64,000 nucleotides of DNA from Xiphias gladius. Lineage: Eukaryota; Chordata; Actinopteri; Istiophoriformes; Xiphiidae. The DNA lies in NCBI RefSeq assembly GCF_016859285.1, contig NC_053412.1, positions 3,477,289 through 3,541,288 of the forward strand. The letters are read 5' to 3'. The notes beneath the pieces are model-generated. The model had not been told where the DNA came from and made no database searches. It saw only the letters and a list, made by a program, of their open reading frames with translations. Position 1 is the first letter of the stretch, and the number at the start of each line of letters is the position of its first letter. Shown here in pieces: positions 1 to 10,913 of this stretch. A program made the translations under genes and the position numbers.

Positions 1-1205
1 GCTATCACATACGGCATTGTTAGTCTGATAGACTCCAGCGTATTTTTTCTTTTGAATCATAAAATCACTGTTTTCAAAAGTTCATCTTCTGTATATTAAT
101 GAGCCCATACCTTGTTTAATGGGTTTTTCATTTTCTCACAGGGACAAATCTCTAGTGAAGGGACCCAAACTAAAGAAACCTGCTATTACTATGATAATGC
201 TGAACTTTACTAGCTCCCCTTCCAAGGGGGGAAGGAGTCTGAAGAGGGGAAATAGAGAAACTTGAGTGAATACGCACTTGTTACATTATAGGACCAGAAA
301 AATTAACAACATAAAATTTATCCAGAGCACATGGGAGGTTAGAAGAGTTGTCAGTCATTCTTCAGATTCGCATCATGTCAGGAAGAATAATACTAAACAA
401 AGCAATTCCTGAATGTGAAGAGTGTTTTGTGTGGACTTGACATTTTCTTACTCTCATCTTTTCAGGTTTCTTCCATCCAGCCAGGAAGGCGTTCCCTCCA
501 ACCCCGGATACGTGATTATGACTGGGCCAGTCGAAAAAATTTCCGTCCCCTTCCTCCTCAGCTGTGCTGCACTTTCACCACTCATTTAGCCAGAATGCAA
601 ACCTGCGGACACCTGCTCCGGGTTTTCTATCGTTGTTGAGGTAAAGGATGAACAGTAATGTCCAACTGAATGATAAGAGTAAAGCTTTAGTGCCCAGACT
701 GAGGCCGTGTTCAGACGGGGTTTAGCCCATTCATCTATTTGAATGAAGCCAGCGGGGCGACGCAGCCGGGGTGCCAACACAGAGGGCTCGGGATAAAAGC
801 GGCAGTGTCGCCAGGTAAACAAAGTTGGATCTGGCTCAACTTTTGCGACAACACAACGCGGCGTCACCCAGTAGGGCACTGCACCGACCAATACGATACA
901 CCGACCAATGCACACATCCCTGGCAGAATACTTTGTCATGTGAACAGGCTATTTCTACCGTTTCCCCTTGTAGTCGTGCTGCCGTGATTAGTTTCCAGAG
1001 TTGTAAGATCCTACTTCAGGGTATCATAAACCGCTGTGCAGTGTTTTGGTATCGGATAAGCCTTCAAATTCACTGAACTTTAAGACAAACTGGACTCCCT
1101 GGATTATATTTCATGTCTCATCAATACCTGAAGGAACATAGCCCCACCAACGCAGCCCCTTGCGTTGTTGTAACGCAGGGCTGATTTCGGTCCGAACGCC
1201 CGCTA
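1..1205. other. Upstream region of the LRRC3-family gene
   Basis: No coding sequence is convincing here. It probably holds the promoter and 5' untranslated exon(s) of the plus-strand LRRC3-family gene, because mammalian LRRC3 genes keep the whole coding sequence in one exon preceded by noncoding exons. The stretch from about 700 to 1000 is richer in CpG than its surroundings, which would fit a promoter, but I see no clear TATA box or splice pair that decides it. Confidence 0.3.
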
Positions 1206-1997
1206 ATGGGGGCCTCTCAAAGATGTAGGTCATCCATACAACCTCCCTCCTTTGGTTCCGTTTTCTTTGTGAGAACACTGTGGCTCCTGTTGATGGTTAT
1301 GACTGCACGCGCTTGCCCCAGGACCTGTCACTGCACGGACAGGAACGGCATGGTAGTACAGTGTACCTCGCGCAACTTGGAGCACATCCCGTCAAACTTA
1401 CCAAAGGACACTGTCGTTCTCTTGCTTTCGTCTAACCAGATCAGACACATCCCAAAGGGAGCGTTCAGAGACCTCCACCGCCTCAGGGAGCTGGACTTAT
1501 CTCACAACGTCATTGAGAGTATGGAGGTTGGTGCCTTTCACGGGATTTCAGAGGGCCTGCAGACCTTGGATCTTTCAAACAACCACCTTAGCAGCCTCCC
1601 TAAGGACACATTTGCCAAGCTCCACGCCCGCGTCCGCCTCTCCCACAACCCCTGGCACTGCGAGTGCTCTTTGCAGGAGGTGCTGAGGGAGCTGAGGCTG
1701 GACCCCGAGACAGTGAACGAGGTCAGCTGCTACACGTCTGTGCAGGAGGAGTTCGTGGGACAACAGGTGATCCAGGTCCTGGACTCGGGGATCAACTTTT
1801 GCAACTTCCACCACAAGACGACAGACGTGGCCATGTTTGTGGCCATGTTCTGCTGGTTCTCCATGGTGACGGCTTATATCATTTACTACATCAAACACAA
1901 CCAGGAGGATGCCAGGAGACACATGGAGTACCTCAAATCCTTACCCAGCACCTCCCACATCAGCAAGGACTACGATACAGCCAGCAGTGTGTTCTAG
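1206..1997 (+). CDS. lrrc3: LRRC3-family leucine-rich repeat membrane protein
   Basis: Intact 263-residue single-exon gene for a type I membrane protein. A hydrophobic N-terminal segment (about residues 20-36) is a signal peptide. An LRRNT cap begins at CPRTCHC (37-43), followed by three leucine-rich repeats (about 68-140) and an LRRCT cap (NPWHCEC, 148-154, with later cysteines at 175 and 199). A transmembrane helix covers about 207-229. The cytoplasmic tail carries HNQEDARRHMEYLKSLPS, the family signature. The LRRCT (LQEVLRELRLDPETVNEV) and the TTDVAMF segment before the membrane match LRRC3 better than LRRC3B as I recall them. Presence near pwp2, as on human 21q22.3, supports lrrc3. The molecular function of LRRC3 is poorly known. 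An AATAAA lies 268 bases after the stop. A paralogue such as lrrc3c cannot be excluded. Confidence 0.88.
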   Translation: MGASQRCRSSIQPPSFGSVFFVRTLWLLLMVMTARACPRTCHCTDRNGMVVQCTSRNLEHIPSNLPKDTVVLLLSSNQIRHIPKGAFRDLHRLRELDLSHNVIESMEVGAFHGISEGLQTLDLSNNHLSSLPKDTFAKLHARVRLSHNPWHCECSLQEVLRELRLDPETVNEVSCYTSVQEEFVGQQVIQVLDSGINFCNFHHKTTDVAMFVAMFCWFSMVTAYIIYYIKHNQEDARRHMEYLKSLPSTSHISKDYDTASSVF

Positions 1998-2264
1998 TAT
2001 GTCTGAAACGATTCAGCTGTACCAATGACTATGTATGAACGTGCACCGATGAGTACAGATGAAAGTGTACCAGTGAAAATGTTCACACCATATTAAGGAA
2101 CACTGATAAGTGACAGCTTTGCAGCAAGTGATAAAATGTTGCTGTGATTTACACTGCAACAAGGCACAAAGACCTTAGGAGGAGGTTTAAAATTCTCATC
2201 ATCATCATCATTATCATTATCAAGTACTGGCTTAAAAGTAGCAACGAACTCTTTAAAGCTGCCG

Positions 2265-2270
2265 AATAAA
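2265..2270 (+). terminator. Candidate polyadenylation signal of lrrc3
   Basis: Canonical AATAAA on the same strand as lrrc3, about 270 bases past its stop codon. It is the first such hexamer downstream. A (ATC/ATT)n run at 2195-2221 lies in the presumed 3' UTR. Confidence 0.45.
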
Positions 2271-2280
2271 ACTTTTAGCA

Positions 2281-5200
2281 TCTTAAAAAGTCACCCGAGA
2301 TGTGTGACCAGCTGGAAAACAGTTCATATGTAGGAGGGTTTTTTTCGCATCAATGGAAACAAAAGGTGGCAGATCAGTATTTTTCACTCAACTGCTACGT
2401 ATAACTCACAAAAGCAGCTCTAAGGTAAACGTCGACAAAAAACCCCAAAACAGTTTTGCATGTCGTTTACGCGGTTTGAGAATTCACTGTGAATTCAACC
2501 ACCAAGTGAGGCGAACCCCAGAGCCCCTTCAGCGTCAATCAGAGTTCGATGAAATGATATAAGATGAACTTTGTTCATCTCGAGGGGGGAAATCTGCTTC
2601 GTTCCAGCAGCACAGGATGTAGACGAGGGTAGTAATCGAGCATACTAAATGTAAATAATTACATCAGTGTATTTACACGAGGTGTATTATTGCACATTGT
2701 TTTCATTAAGGGTAGTATAGCACATATGTCAAGCAATGAGAGCAAAAAAAAAAATTGCGTGTGTTACAAAGAAATATTGCACATATTACTGTTCATTGGC
2801 GGTTGTGGAGCGTCTGATGTGTTGTTGGGAACAGCGCTCGTCGAACAGTCTGACGGCAGCAGGAGGAAACGACCCGCGGCGTTGCTCCTTTGAACGCCGC
2901 GGGTGGAGCAGCCAGTCGCAGAAGGACCTGACCGGTGCTGTCAGAGTCTCACGCAGGGGGTGGGAGACGCTCTCCCTCAAGGATGAAAGTTTGGCCAGCA
3001 TCATTCCCTCTCTCTCTCTCTCTCTCTCACCACCGCCACTGAATCCAGGGGGCATCCCAGGACAGAGCCTGCCCTCCTGACCAATTTATTTAGTCTCTTC
3101 CTTGCTGCTCTTACGATAATGCTGCCCCAACAGGCCGCTCCCCTCCACTCAAATGAGGTGCTTGGCAAATAATATCACAGCTTCAGAGGGGGATACTTGT
3201 AGTGAACTATCTCTTCTAAGTTGTTTTTGTTAAAAGGGAGAGAGAAGTTTTATGAAGTATTGCAAAAAAGTGAAACCCGACTGAAGACTTTTGGGGGGAG
3301 CAGCAGAGAAAGGGAAACAGTAGAAGTAATATTTAGATGTATTATCTGTTAAATTCCCTGTGAAAACTAGTGTATGTTTCCCTACATGTAATAATCCATA
3401 AAGGATCTAGGCCAGTAGTGGAGATACTGTATGGTGGCAGTGAACCTTTCTGCTACTCCTACATCTTCCATATATGGTAGAATTGCAACCAGTGATTACA
3501 TTTTTTTTCACGCTTCAACACTTCCCTTTAACACCTCGCTTAATTTTTTGCTTCAAAAGGTAATATCTTGGAGCAAAAATACTCAATTCCTGTCACAGAA
3601 AACCTCCTTTAGCTGAGCTTGTCTCAGATATTGATATTGAAATAAATGATGTTACATGCTTTTGTAAATTGCTCTCAATTAACATTTCTCAAGTGTAAGG
3701 TAGTAGAAAGTAGTTTTGTGAACCTCCTACGTTCAGATTTACAAATATTGTGAATAAGAAAGGACTACAAAATAGGCAGAACAACACAAAGTCTTATTTT
3801 AGCACAATTTAGTCATGTTGAACAACATAATAGGAAAAACTTTGACACCTATGCAGACTAATACTGTTGGTATCATCAACAATGTGCGCACTCACTCAAT
3901 CTGAATTCCTTCTTCCAAGTCGGACGTTGGTGCAGGTGAAAACAAACATGCTGCAGCAGTTTCAGCTCAGCTCTCTGCAGATAGATCACTCGCTTCCTGC
4001 CGCGACTGACACCTGACATCAATTTGGACAATTGGAGCCATTTCACAAGTTTCCGACCAAATGAAGAACAAATATCAACTGAATTACCAGAAAATGAATG
4101 TGTCTATATCCACTACTGTTAGAATTAGAAAAATTAGGAACTGGGTGCATCAAGATAATTCTCCAGTCTGGTGCCATTAAACTATTGCAGAAGAAGAGGA
4201 CGCAACTCAAACAAACTAAAACGACGTTGAAAACATGATGGAAATATGACACTGTTTGTTTCATGTGTTAATTTGAGGAACAATAAAGTCTCCTCATCAG
4301 TCCACACAGATCTGATGTTTCTGCTGCTATTTTTCGTCTCGTCAGTGGAAGCTCGAGTGATCTTCATGTCACATGCGTCATTATTTATTCGCTATGTCTG
4401 TTTCTGTAGCACTTTGTTCTTATCGATACACCATCTCTCCCACCTCAGCCAAGCACGAGAACATTTTTGTTATAGTTTCCACTCCACTTTTTTTTATGCA
4501 CAGATTAAAAATGTGAATGAAAACAGGGTGAATGGAAACACTCTTACAGTTCAAAAATGTCCCCCGAATTAACAACAGGACACATGTTTTCTAATTTGAT
4601 GCACCGATCGCTAGGACATCATTTGCCAGTGCCTTTGAAAAAGTGCAACACATATCACTGTTGGAAAATAAAACGTTTTTTGATCCAGCGGCGCTTTGGT
4701 TAAGGTTTGGTTTTATTTAGGCACAAAAATGACTGGTTAAGCAAGACTTATATTCCTTCTGAACTCCATGTGGACGGTCCGATAGTGACAGAACGATAAA
4801 ACATTCATTTTACTTAATTACAATAATGGCTACTGCAGCTTCGTGTAAATTCGACTCAATTTTCCAGTGGCTGTATTTACAGTACACTGAGCTCCTGCCC
4901 TTTCATGGGTCTGTGAGCTTCCCATCCTTTTGCTCAGTAAGTCAGTTACAGCTTTCTTGCTGCGTCTTATCACAACAAAGTGCTGCATTCATTTCTATCG
5001 TTCCTTGCAGGACAATCGAATAAAACAAAACTCCATTTTCTCCCTCGGGAAAACTAGAAATGGTAGGTATCAGTGAACCGATGAATCTGTGTTTGTTTGG
5101 GAGGAGAAAGGGAGATTTGAATCCTATATTGTATTCTGTTTTTTTCTTTTATGGTCGTTGTTGTCACAGCCTCGAGCCAATAAATATGCCACGCAACCTT

Positions 5201-6100
5201 TAAACCTCATACACCGACCTGTATCAACGCATCTGCAGCCGTAACACTTTCCTCACAGTGAGATCCTGTTATTTATTCCTCCAGATTACTGTGAAAAATA
5301 CCCACAGCTCCAAATATGGAAGCCATGTATCTTCAGCTGCAAAGATCTGCATGAGACAGAATATTAATATGTGTCTTGCAACCCAAAAATAGTTTCATCC
5401 TGCTAGCAGTTCAGATCTATAAATCTAATGAGCTTTTGTAGAGGGTATTACAACGGGTGCTCATTTAGTATCTTACTACAGTGTCCGTTTATATAATCTT
5501 GAATGACTTGATTCATCTGTTTATTCTTTTTTCAATGTGGAGCACTTAATATATTTTGTATATTACCTAATGCCGACCTTGTAGTCAGTAAAACTCAACC
5601 TATCCCTCCTGTCAGACGGTCACAACATCAATTAGAGTCAGCATGACTTTGTCTTACCAGTCCCGAGGGCTGTGGCGCACGCCATAATGAATTGAATATT
5701 ATTAATTAGCTGGATACAGTTGAGGTCAGTGTGTCTCTCTAAGTTTAAGTTCAGAGTGGCACTTCATTAGCGTTATAGCTAAATCAGGAGAAAATATTCC
5801 ACGTCTGCAGAGTAGAACAGCGTCCTTCAGTATTTCAGGGTGCTCCAGTCCGTCACTGTATCTTAATTTCTTCTTACATTCTTCAATCCTCTTTTTTACT
5901 CCTAAACATCAGTGTATACAGACTACCCGCAGGCTACCCTGTGTCTTCACTCATTATCAACGACCTTCAGTAGAACAGAACATGTCTAGAGGTGAATGGG
6001 TATGCATTGTGGTTTTAGTTTCTCTCTTTTCACTGTCTACAGCCAGTCAGGTTTAGGGTTCTCTCAATGTGAATGAATTCTTGAGTGTCTGATGCATTAA
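2281..6100. other. Intergenic, no gene recognised
   Basis: AT-rich spacer with no open frame that resembles a protein. It contains a (TC)n run at 3008-3028 and scattered homopolymers. No tRNA, terminal inverted repeat or conserved coding exon was seen. Confidence 0.5.
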
Positions 6101-6498
6101 CGCACTGACCAAGTGGAATGGAGACACTGGATCCCGTGTGACCAAGTGGCCGTAAGGACTAGGTATCCTACAAAGGGTACGACTTATGATCATCATCAAT
6201 CTCTCTCCGCTGCCTCACACATGCAAAATGCATCTACTGTTGTTTGTTTCTGGAACATATTTTCCCTGGTTTGTCTAGTGTCACAGAGGTTTTAAATAAG
6301 CCATCTGTGTAAAAGCAAAATTCACTCAACCCTGCATCAGAGAAATGGATGCTTGAATGCTATCATATTGAAAAGCTACCACTGGAATTAGCATGTTCAA
6401 CTCTCTAGGTAAGTCTGCCTCATTGACTGCAGTAGCTCTCTCCTACTTGTCAGCTGACCCATTGGACCGTTACCAAAATGTAACAGGGCTCTCTATGA

Positions 6499-6569
6499 GA
6501 CCTGGGAGCTTAATGGACAAGGCACCTGGCTTCAGAGCAGAAGTTTGAAGGTTTGAGTATAATTTTAGT
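6499..6569 (+). pseudogene. tRNA-Arg pseudogene
   Basis: Matches tRNA-Arg(TCG) over the D arm (taatggacaaggcacctggc) and T arm (gaaggtttgagt), but acceptor and anticodon stems no longer pair. It lies about 284 bases before the intact copy at 6783 and is a decayed member of the same array. Confidence 0.6.
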
Positions 6570-6704
6570 TAGCTAATTCCCCTTCACAGATGCCAGCCTG
6601 GAAGGTGGTCACTAAGTAAACATGCAAAATAGATCCAGTGTTGTCTGTTATGTTGTTAAGTCCTGTTTCATTCTAGAGTAAATTTTGTTGAGGGGCTTCA
6701 TGAG

Positions 6705-6777
6705 CACACCAGTTAGCCCAGATGATTAGAGTGTTGTGCTAATTACAACATAGTGATGGGTTCAGTCCAGTGGCTCT
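6705..6777 (+). pseudogene. tRNA-Ile(AAT) pseudogene
   Basis: The D arm (gttagcccagatgattagag), the anticodon region (gtgctaattaca, anticodon AAT) and the T arm (gatgggttcagtcc) are those of tRNA-Ile(AAT), with broken acceptor pairing. It lies 6 bases before an intact tRNA-Arg(TCG). The same two tRNA types lie near each other at 51.5-54.3 kb. Confidence 0.55.
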
Positions 6778-6782
6778 CACAT

Positions 6783-6855
6783 GACCACGTGGCCTAATGG
6801 ACAAGGCGTCTGACTTCGGATCAGAAGATTGAGGGTTCGAGTCCCTTCGTGGTTG
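6783..6855 (+). tRNA. tRNA-Arg (anticodon TCG), copy 1
   Basis: A 73-nt cloverleaf: acceptor GACCACG pairs with CGTGGTT (one G-U), D arm gcctaatggacaaggc, anticodon arm CTGAC-TTCGGAT-CAG giving TCG, and B box GGTTCGAGTCC. No variable-arm anomaly. The first TTTT downstream is more than 100 bases away, so termination may be inefficient. Confidence 0.92.
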
Positions 6856-7153
6856 GAATTCGCAATCTACCCTACATATGTCTGGATGTAAGGTGCTAGT
6901 TGGAACCTTTATAGAGGAAAAAACACTCCTGATTTAGTCTGGCGTGTTAATGCAAACTGTGAGAGAATGGTCTCTATTTTACTCCACAGAAACAACTATA
7001 TTGACGAATACCACTACCTCTCACATGCCGAGCTAGCTCTCTATCCTTTGAACTAATTCCTCTCTACAGACACCACCGTGGTATCAGGGTAGCCAATAGT
7101 ATCCAAAACATCCAAACCATAGTTCGGCTGAAACATACCACCTCCCCAGATGT

Positions 7154-7226
7154 GACCATGTGGCCTAATGGACAAGGCGTCTGACTTCGGATCAGAAGAT
7201 TGAGGGTTCAAGTCCCTTCATGGTTG
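7154..7226 (+). tRNA. tRNA-Arg (anticodon TCG), copy 2
   Basis: Tandem duplicate of the copy 371 bases upstream. It differs by a compensated change in the acceptor stem (GACCATG / CATGGTT) and by an A in the T loop (GGTTCAAGTCC). The compensated pair suggests the copy has been kept under selection for folding. A TTTT at 7248-7251 is a good Pol III terminator. Confidence 0.9.
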
Positions 7227-7424
7227 GAAGTTACATCCTACATTCAGTTTTATGTAAAATGTTTTAAGGAATCACAGAGAAAGCATTGTTTTTGCTTTAG
7301 TCAGCATCATAGGGGTGTTGAAAACACTGAGAAAACATTCCTCTCTACGGACACAAACCTGGTGGTCACAGCTGACTAAGCATCTAAAATCATCCAAAAA
7401 CATCCAAACCATATGCCCTCTGAA

Positions 7425-7495
7425 ATGTAACAATTGCCAGAAGATTGTCAGAAAATTTGGGTTTCAAATCTTTTAAAAATACTGGTTTCACAACT
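7425..7495 (+). pseudogene. Remnant of a tRNA-Arg copy
   Basis: Only the segment after the anticodon is recognisable (cagaagattgtcag and a gggtttcaaatc T arm). It follows the same upstream phrase (catccaaacc) that precedes the intact copy at 7154, so it is the next decayed unit of the array. Confidence 0.4.
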
Positions 7496-10134
7496 GCAGC
7501 TTCTCACATGTGAGGCACAAGACAGAAATATGCCACCTTTAGAAGCAGCAGTTGAGTGGCAGCTTAATATCCAAAGAGGCTGTCACATCATTTAAACTTC
7601 CTTTACGAAACAGACAGTGTAGTATGCAGTATGACGGGCCCACTGATTAACACATATGCTTTCAACACTGGAACATCTGTTCGGCAGTGACTGGACATGT
7701 GTTACTACGGAGTCTAACTCTAAAACAGTATTTCTTGCTTGACAGTACATATCATGGAGAAAACACTGCCAAGGCCACGTCCAAACTAAAATGACACCAA
7801 CACATTTTAAGTGAAAGCAGACACATGAGCTCTGTGTTTTGATTTCTATGAGTTTAAGTTCCTTTACAAATCTGCTCTCAGTTTATAAAACAAACAAATG
7901 TTTCCCTGTCACACTGACATCTTACAATTATCATGCACATGCACACCCACACACACATACCTCAATGTCTCACCTTTACTGGTCAGACCTGATGCATTAT
8001 GCATCACCTTCACGGATCGCATTTCAAGGTTCAAGCATCTGCAGAAGAGACGGAGAATGACAAGGATGATTATACTGAGGTGCCCTCAAACAGAGACCTG
8101 TCCGTCTATGTCACAAGCACTTTCCTTCTTTCAATACAATTTAATTTAGGGCTAACCTATTTGTATTACTTTCTAAAGATGAACAATAATTAAAGCCGTT
8201 TACAATACAGTGCAATTAAGTTACAGTAGTGCAGTCGTTTGACGCCTCGTTCACCACGTGTCGGAGACAAATTTCTGTAATACAGCCAAATGACTGGGAG
8301 GCTACTTATAGTTTCAAAGTGAATTGCTGAATACATAAACTAAGCACAGTTTTATTGCTGGTGTTATTACTCTCACTGAGGCGACTGCATGCTGACAGCA
8401 CAGGCAGAAGTGTTCTCCTTCCAGGGAAGATTTGAATTTTCTCCTCGGTTAAATTAATCCCTTCAAATTAGTTGAACCAAGGTTTATCTATCATATTATT
8501 TTTTCAGCACGTACAGTATGAGTGGTCGTACTTCATTTTCCAAAATGTAAACAATTATAGTTTAGTGTAACTTACTGAATCCATTGCAACATTATACTTC
8601 TTGTTTCTTGTTTACATCCGTTCACAAGAGCGAAGACTTTTAACATTTAATGTAACATTATCCGAAAGTCAAAAAAAATCACTTAATTGTACGGACTTTT
8701 AAGCTCATATTCATTATAGAAATAGCTCCTGTCCTAAATGAAAATAAAAAATTTAGCTCCTTTCTGTCACTCAAAACTGCAGTTAGCAGCAGCTAACTAA
8801 CAGCTAATCTGGCTCATTCAAAAGTTCAAAAATAGGAATGTCAGCTTATCTTCTGTTTTTCTTTTTTTTGTCCAATAAAGAAGAAAAATACCTGAAACAT
8901 TTTAAAAAATAGTAAAGGAAAAATAACTGTTTGGCTAACTTTTCATTTGTTGTGTTACATTAGCTAAAAAAAAAGAAGGTTAGCTAAACAAAAGAACATT
9001 AGCTACACAAAAGAAAACATTAGCACGCAGCATTAAACGAGCTCCGATGACAATTAAAGTTGCTATAAAGAGTGCAGTTTGAAAAGTAAGCAGAAAAGGG
9101 AAAGCGTTTAACGTTTCTCACTTGTGTAATTAGCTTAACAAAATAATAATAGTTAAACCAAATAACATCAGCTAAACAAAAGAAAACAACAAATAAACTA
9201 CAAAACGTTAGCTAAACAACAGAAAAAAATAAATAAACAAAAGAACGTTCGCCAAACAAAATAACGTTAGACAAACAAAAGAAAACAATAACTAAACAAA
9301 AGACCATTTTAGCATATAGCATAAAAAGAGCTTCTATGATAGTGGCACATGCATCCACAAACATACACTTTCGGGAGACATTCATTTTCGCTGAAACTCT
9401 CTCTGAAGATGGACAATAGGGTAAAGACAAATAGATGCATGATGACGCATGGACGAAGAAATAACAAAATCCTGCGATGAATACAAATTCCTGTTGTTAG
9501 GATACTCATGGAGCCCATACTGTTTCGTTGGGACCATCTGTTTTTCAATGCTGCACAATTAACACATGCTAATGAGACAGGCATCACATATCTTTTCCTG
9601 TATATCTTTCATATCTTTCCATTCAGGATGCAATCTCTGGGCACATTTCAGTGTTTTTATTACGTGAGTAAGGCAGTTGAAGCAGGAAGAGGTTAAAAAA
9701 AGGAGACTCGAAAAAAGAAAACGTAGTCGCTACACACAAGTTGAGATTCCTGCCGAGGGGTCTTTCAATTAAGGATGCAGCGTTGAAGGAAGATGCAGTG
9801 CTTGAACAAGCTCAGAGAGGGCTGCTCGGTTCAGGATGAATTCTAGAAGATCTGAAGCATTTGAAATGTGTTTTTGTGTGTGTGCGAGAGAGAGAGAGAT
9901 GAGGCAGAGTCAGATGAAAAGAAAAAAAAATGAATTAATGAATTTTGCACCCTGACAGCTTTTCGTGATGTAGGATGCATCTTACAAGACGTAGTTTTTA
10001 AATTTATGTGTGTGCATGACAGGAGGAAGCGAGAGCTCACCATTGCCAAAATAACGTGGACACCCAAAGATGGCACCAGTATGTCTTACTGAGTATGAAG
10101 GTGTTGTTTCTTCTGGGCGTGCATGTATAGGGCA
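7496..10134. other. Intergenic, no gene recognised
   Basis: AT-rich spacer. Its only clear structure is the degenerate A-rich repeat at 8957-9310 (listed separately) and a short (GA)n at 9886-9898. No coding exon or RNA gene was found. Confidence 0.5.
8957..9310 (+). repeat. Diverged minisatellite, unit near GTTAGCTAAACAAAAGAA
   Basis: A phrase close to GTTAGCTAAACAAAAGAAAA recurs about ten times with variable spacing and point changes, interrupted near 9020-9160 by unrelated sequence. It looks like an old A-rich minisatellite or expanded simple repeat. No coding potential. Confidence 0.6.
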
Positions 10135-10208
10135 GCCCCACACGGCTTATTGGAAAAGGCACTGGCCTCCTAAGCCAGGCGTTGTCGATTCGAGTCCCAT
10201 CTGGGGTG
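10135..10208 (+). pseudogene. tRNA-Arg(CCT)-like, probably decayed
   Basis: The anticodon arm CTGGC-CTCCTAA-GCCAG (anticodon CCT) and the 3' acceptor CTGGGGT match tRNA-Arg(CCT). The last acceptor pair is C-C, the D stem is altered (ggcttattggaaaaggc) and the T stem mispairs (gtcga / cccat). It lies 7 bases before the initiator tRNA-Met at 10216, the same order as the intact pairs on the minus strand at 30 kb. Probably a pseudogene. Confidence 0.65.
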
Positions 10209-10215
10209 CTTTTAC

Positions 10216-10287
10216 AGCAGAGTGGCGCAGCGGAAGCGTGCTGGGCCCATAACCCAGAGGTCGATGGATCGAAACCATCCTCTGCTA
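10216..10287 (+). tRNA. Initiator tRNA-Met (CAT)
   Basis: A 72-nt initiator tRNA with AGCAGAG / CTCTGCT acceptor and the A1-T72 pair, anticodon stem GCTGGGCCCATAACCCAG with the three G-C pairs diagnostic of initiators, and the T loop GGATCGAAACC (no TTC) of eukaryotic initiators. TTTT occurs at 10297-10300. The minus-strand copies at 30 kb are identical over the gene. Confidence 0.96.
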
Positions 10288-10675
10288 GGGAATTTATTTT
10301 AATTCTTTTCCTCTTTGCTTCAACAGTGTAAAACATTAAACAGGATTTTGTGGAATCAACAAATCTTTTATCAGTAACTTAATGTAAATACATTTTTTTT
10401 ATAATTTCTAGATTTAATTGATTTGGGAAATCAAAAGTGCACTTTTTCTTTTTTGCTGTAATTTGAAGTTTAAGAGAAGCTTGATTTACCTAAGAACTCC
10501 CTCTGTGATACCACTTATCTAATACTGTAACCTGTATTTTTATTGTTGCAGGCAGCTGGGGACAACATATTGAGGATATTCACCTAAACCGACTTGTATT
10601 CATGGTAGCCAAGTACTGTACATTTATCCCAGCATGCATGGCATTTCAAATGGGCTCTTTTGGTTGACAAAACTT

Positions 10676-10913
10676 AAGTGGTTCCCAACCTTTTTGGGAT
10701 GTGACCCCTTAAAATGAAACAATGGGCTCCTCAAAACATGAATTCTGAGCAACCAAAGAATTATTTGTCCTCGGCAGGGTGATTTATTTAAGGTGAGGTG
10801 AAGGTATCCGTTGGATTTATTTTTTTCTTCCTTATCCCTTTAAAAATCTTGTGACCCCTGAGATTTATTTAAGAACCCTACGTGGTGTCCCTACCCCTAG
10901 GTTGGATACCACT
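10676..10913 (+). mobile_element. hAT-like non-autonomous DNA transposon (MITE)
   Basis: Terminal inverted repeats: left AGTGGTTCCCAACCTTTT, right the reverse of CAGTGGTATCCAACCT. Internal 'gtgaccccttaaaa' and 'cttgtgacccctgag' are hallmarks of an abundant fish MITE family I associate with hAT. No transposase. Fragments of the same family lie at 62281-62335 and 62751-62815. Target duplication not determined. Confidence 0.6.

Larger units (their letters stand above)
6100..7495 (+). repeat. Decayed tandem array around tRNA-Arg(TCG) genes
   Basis: Three or four diverged repeats of roughly 370 bp. Shared landmarks recur before each tRNA-like segment: a 'ctacagacacc' / 'cacagatgcc' block, then a phrase like 'catccaaaacatccaaacc', then the tRNA or its remnant. 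The intact genes at 6783 and 7154 are 371 bases apart. Remnants lie near 6153, 6499 and 7425. The array shows local duplication of a tRNA-Arg unit followed by decay of most copies. Confidence 0.6.

Noticed and set aside
1575-1922. Minus-strand open frame inside lrrc3
   Set aside because: Antisense shadow of the real reading frame.
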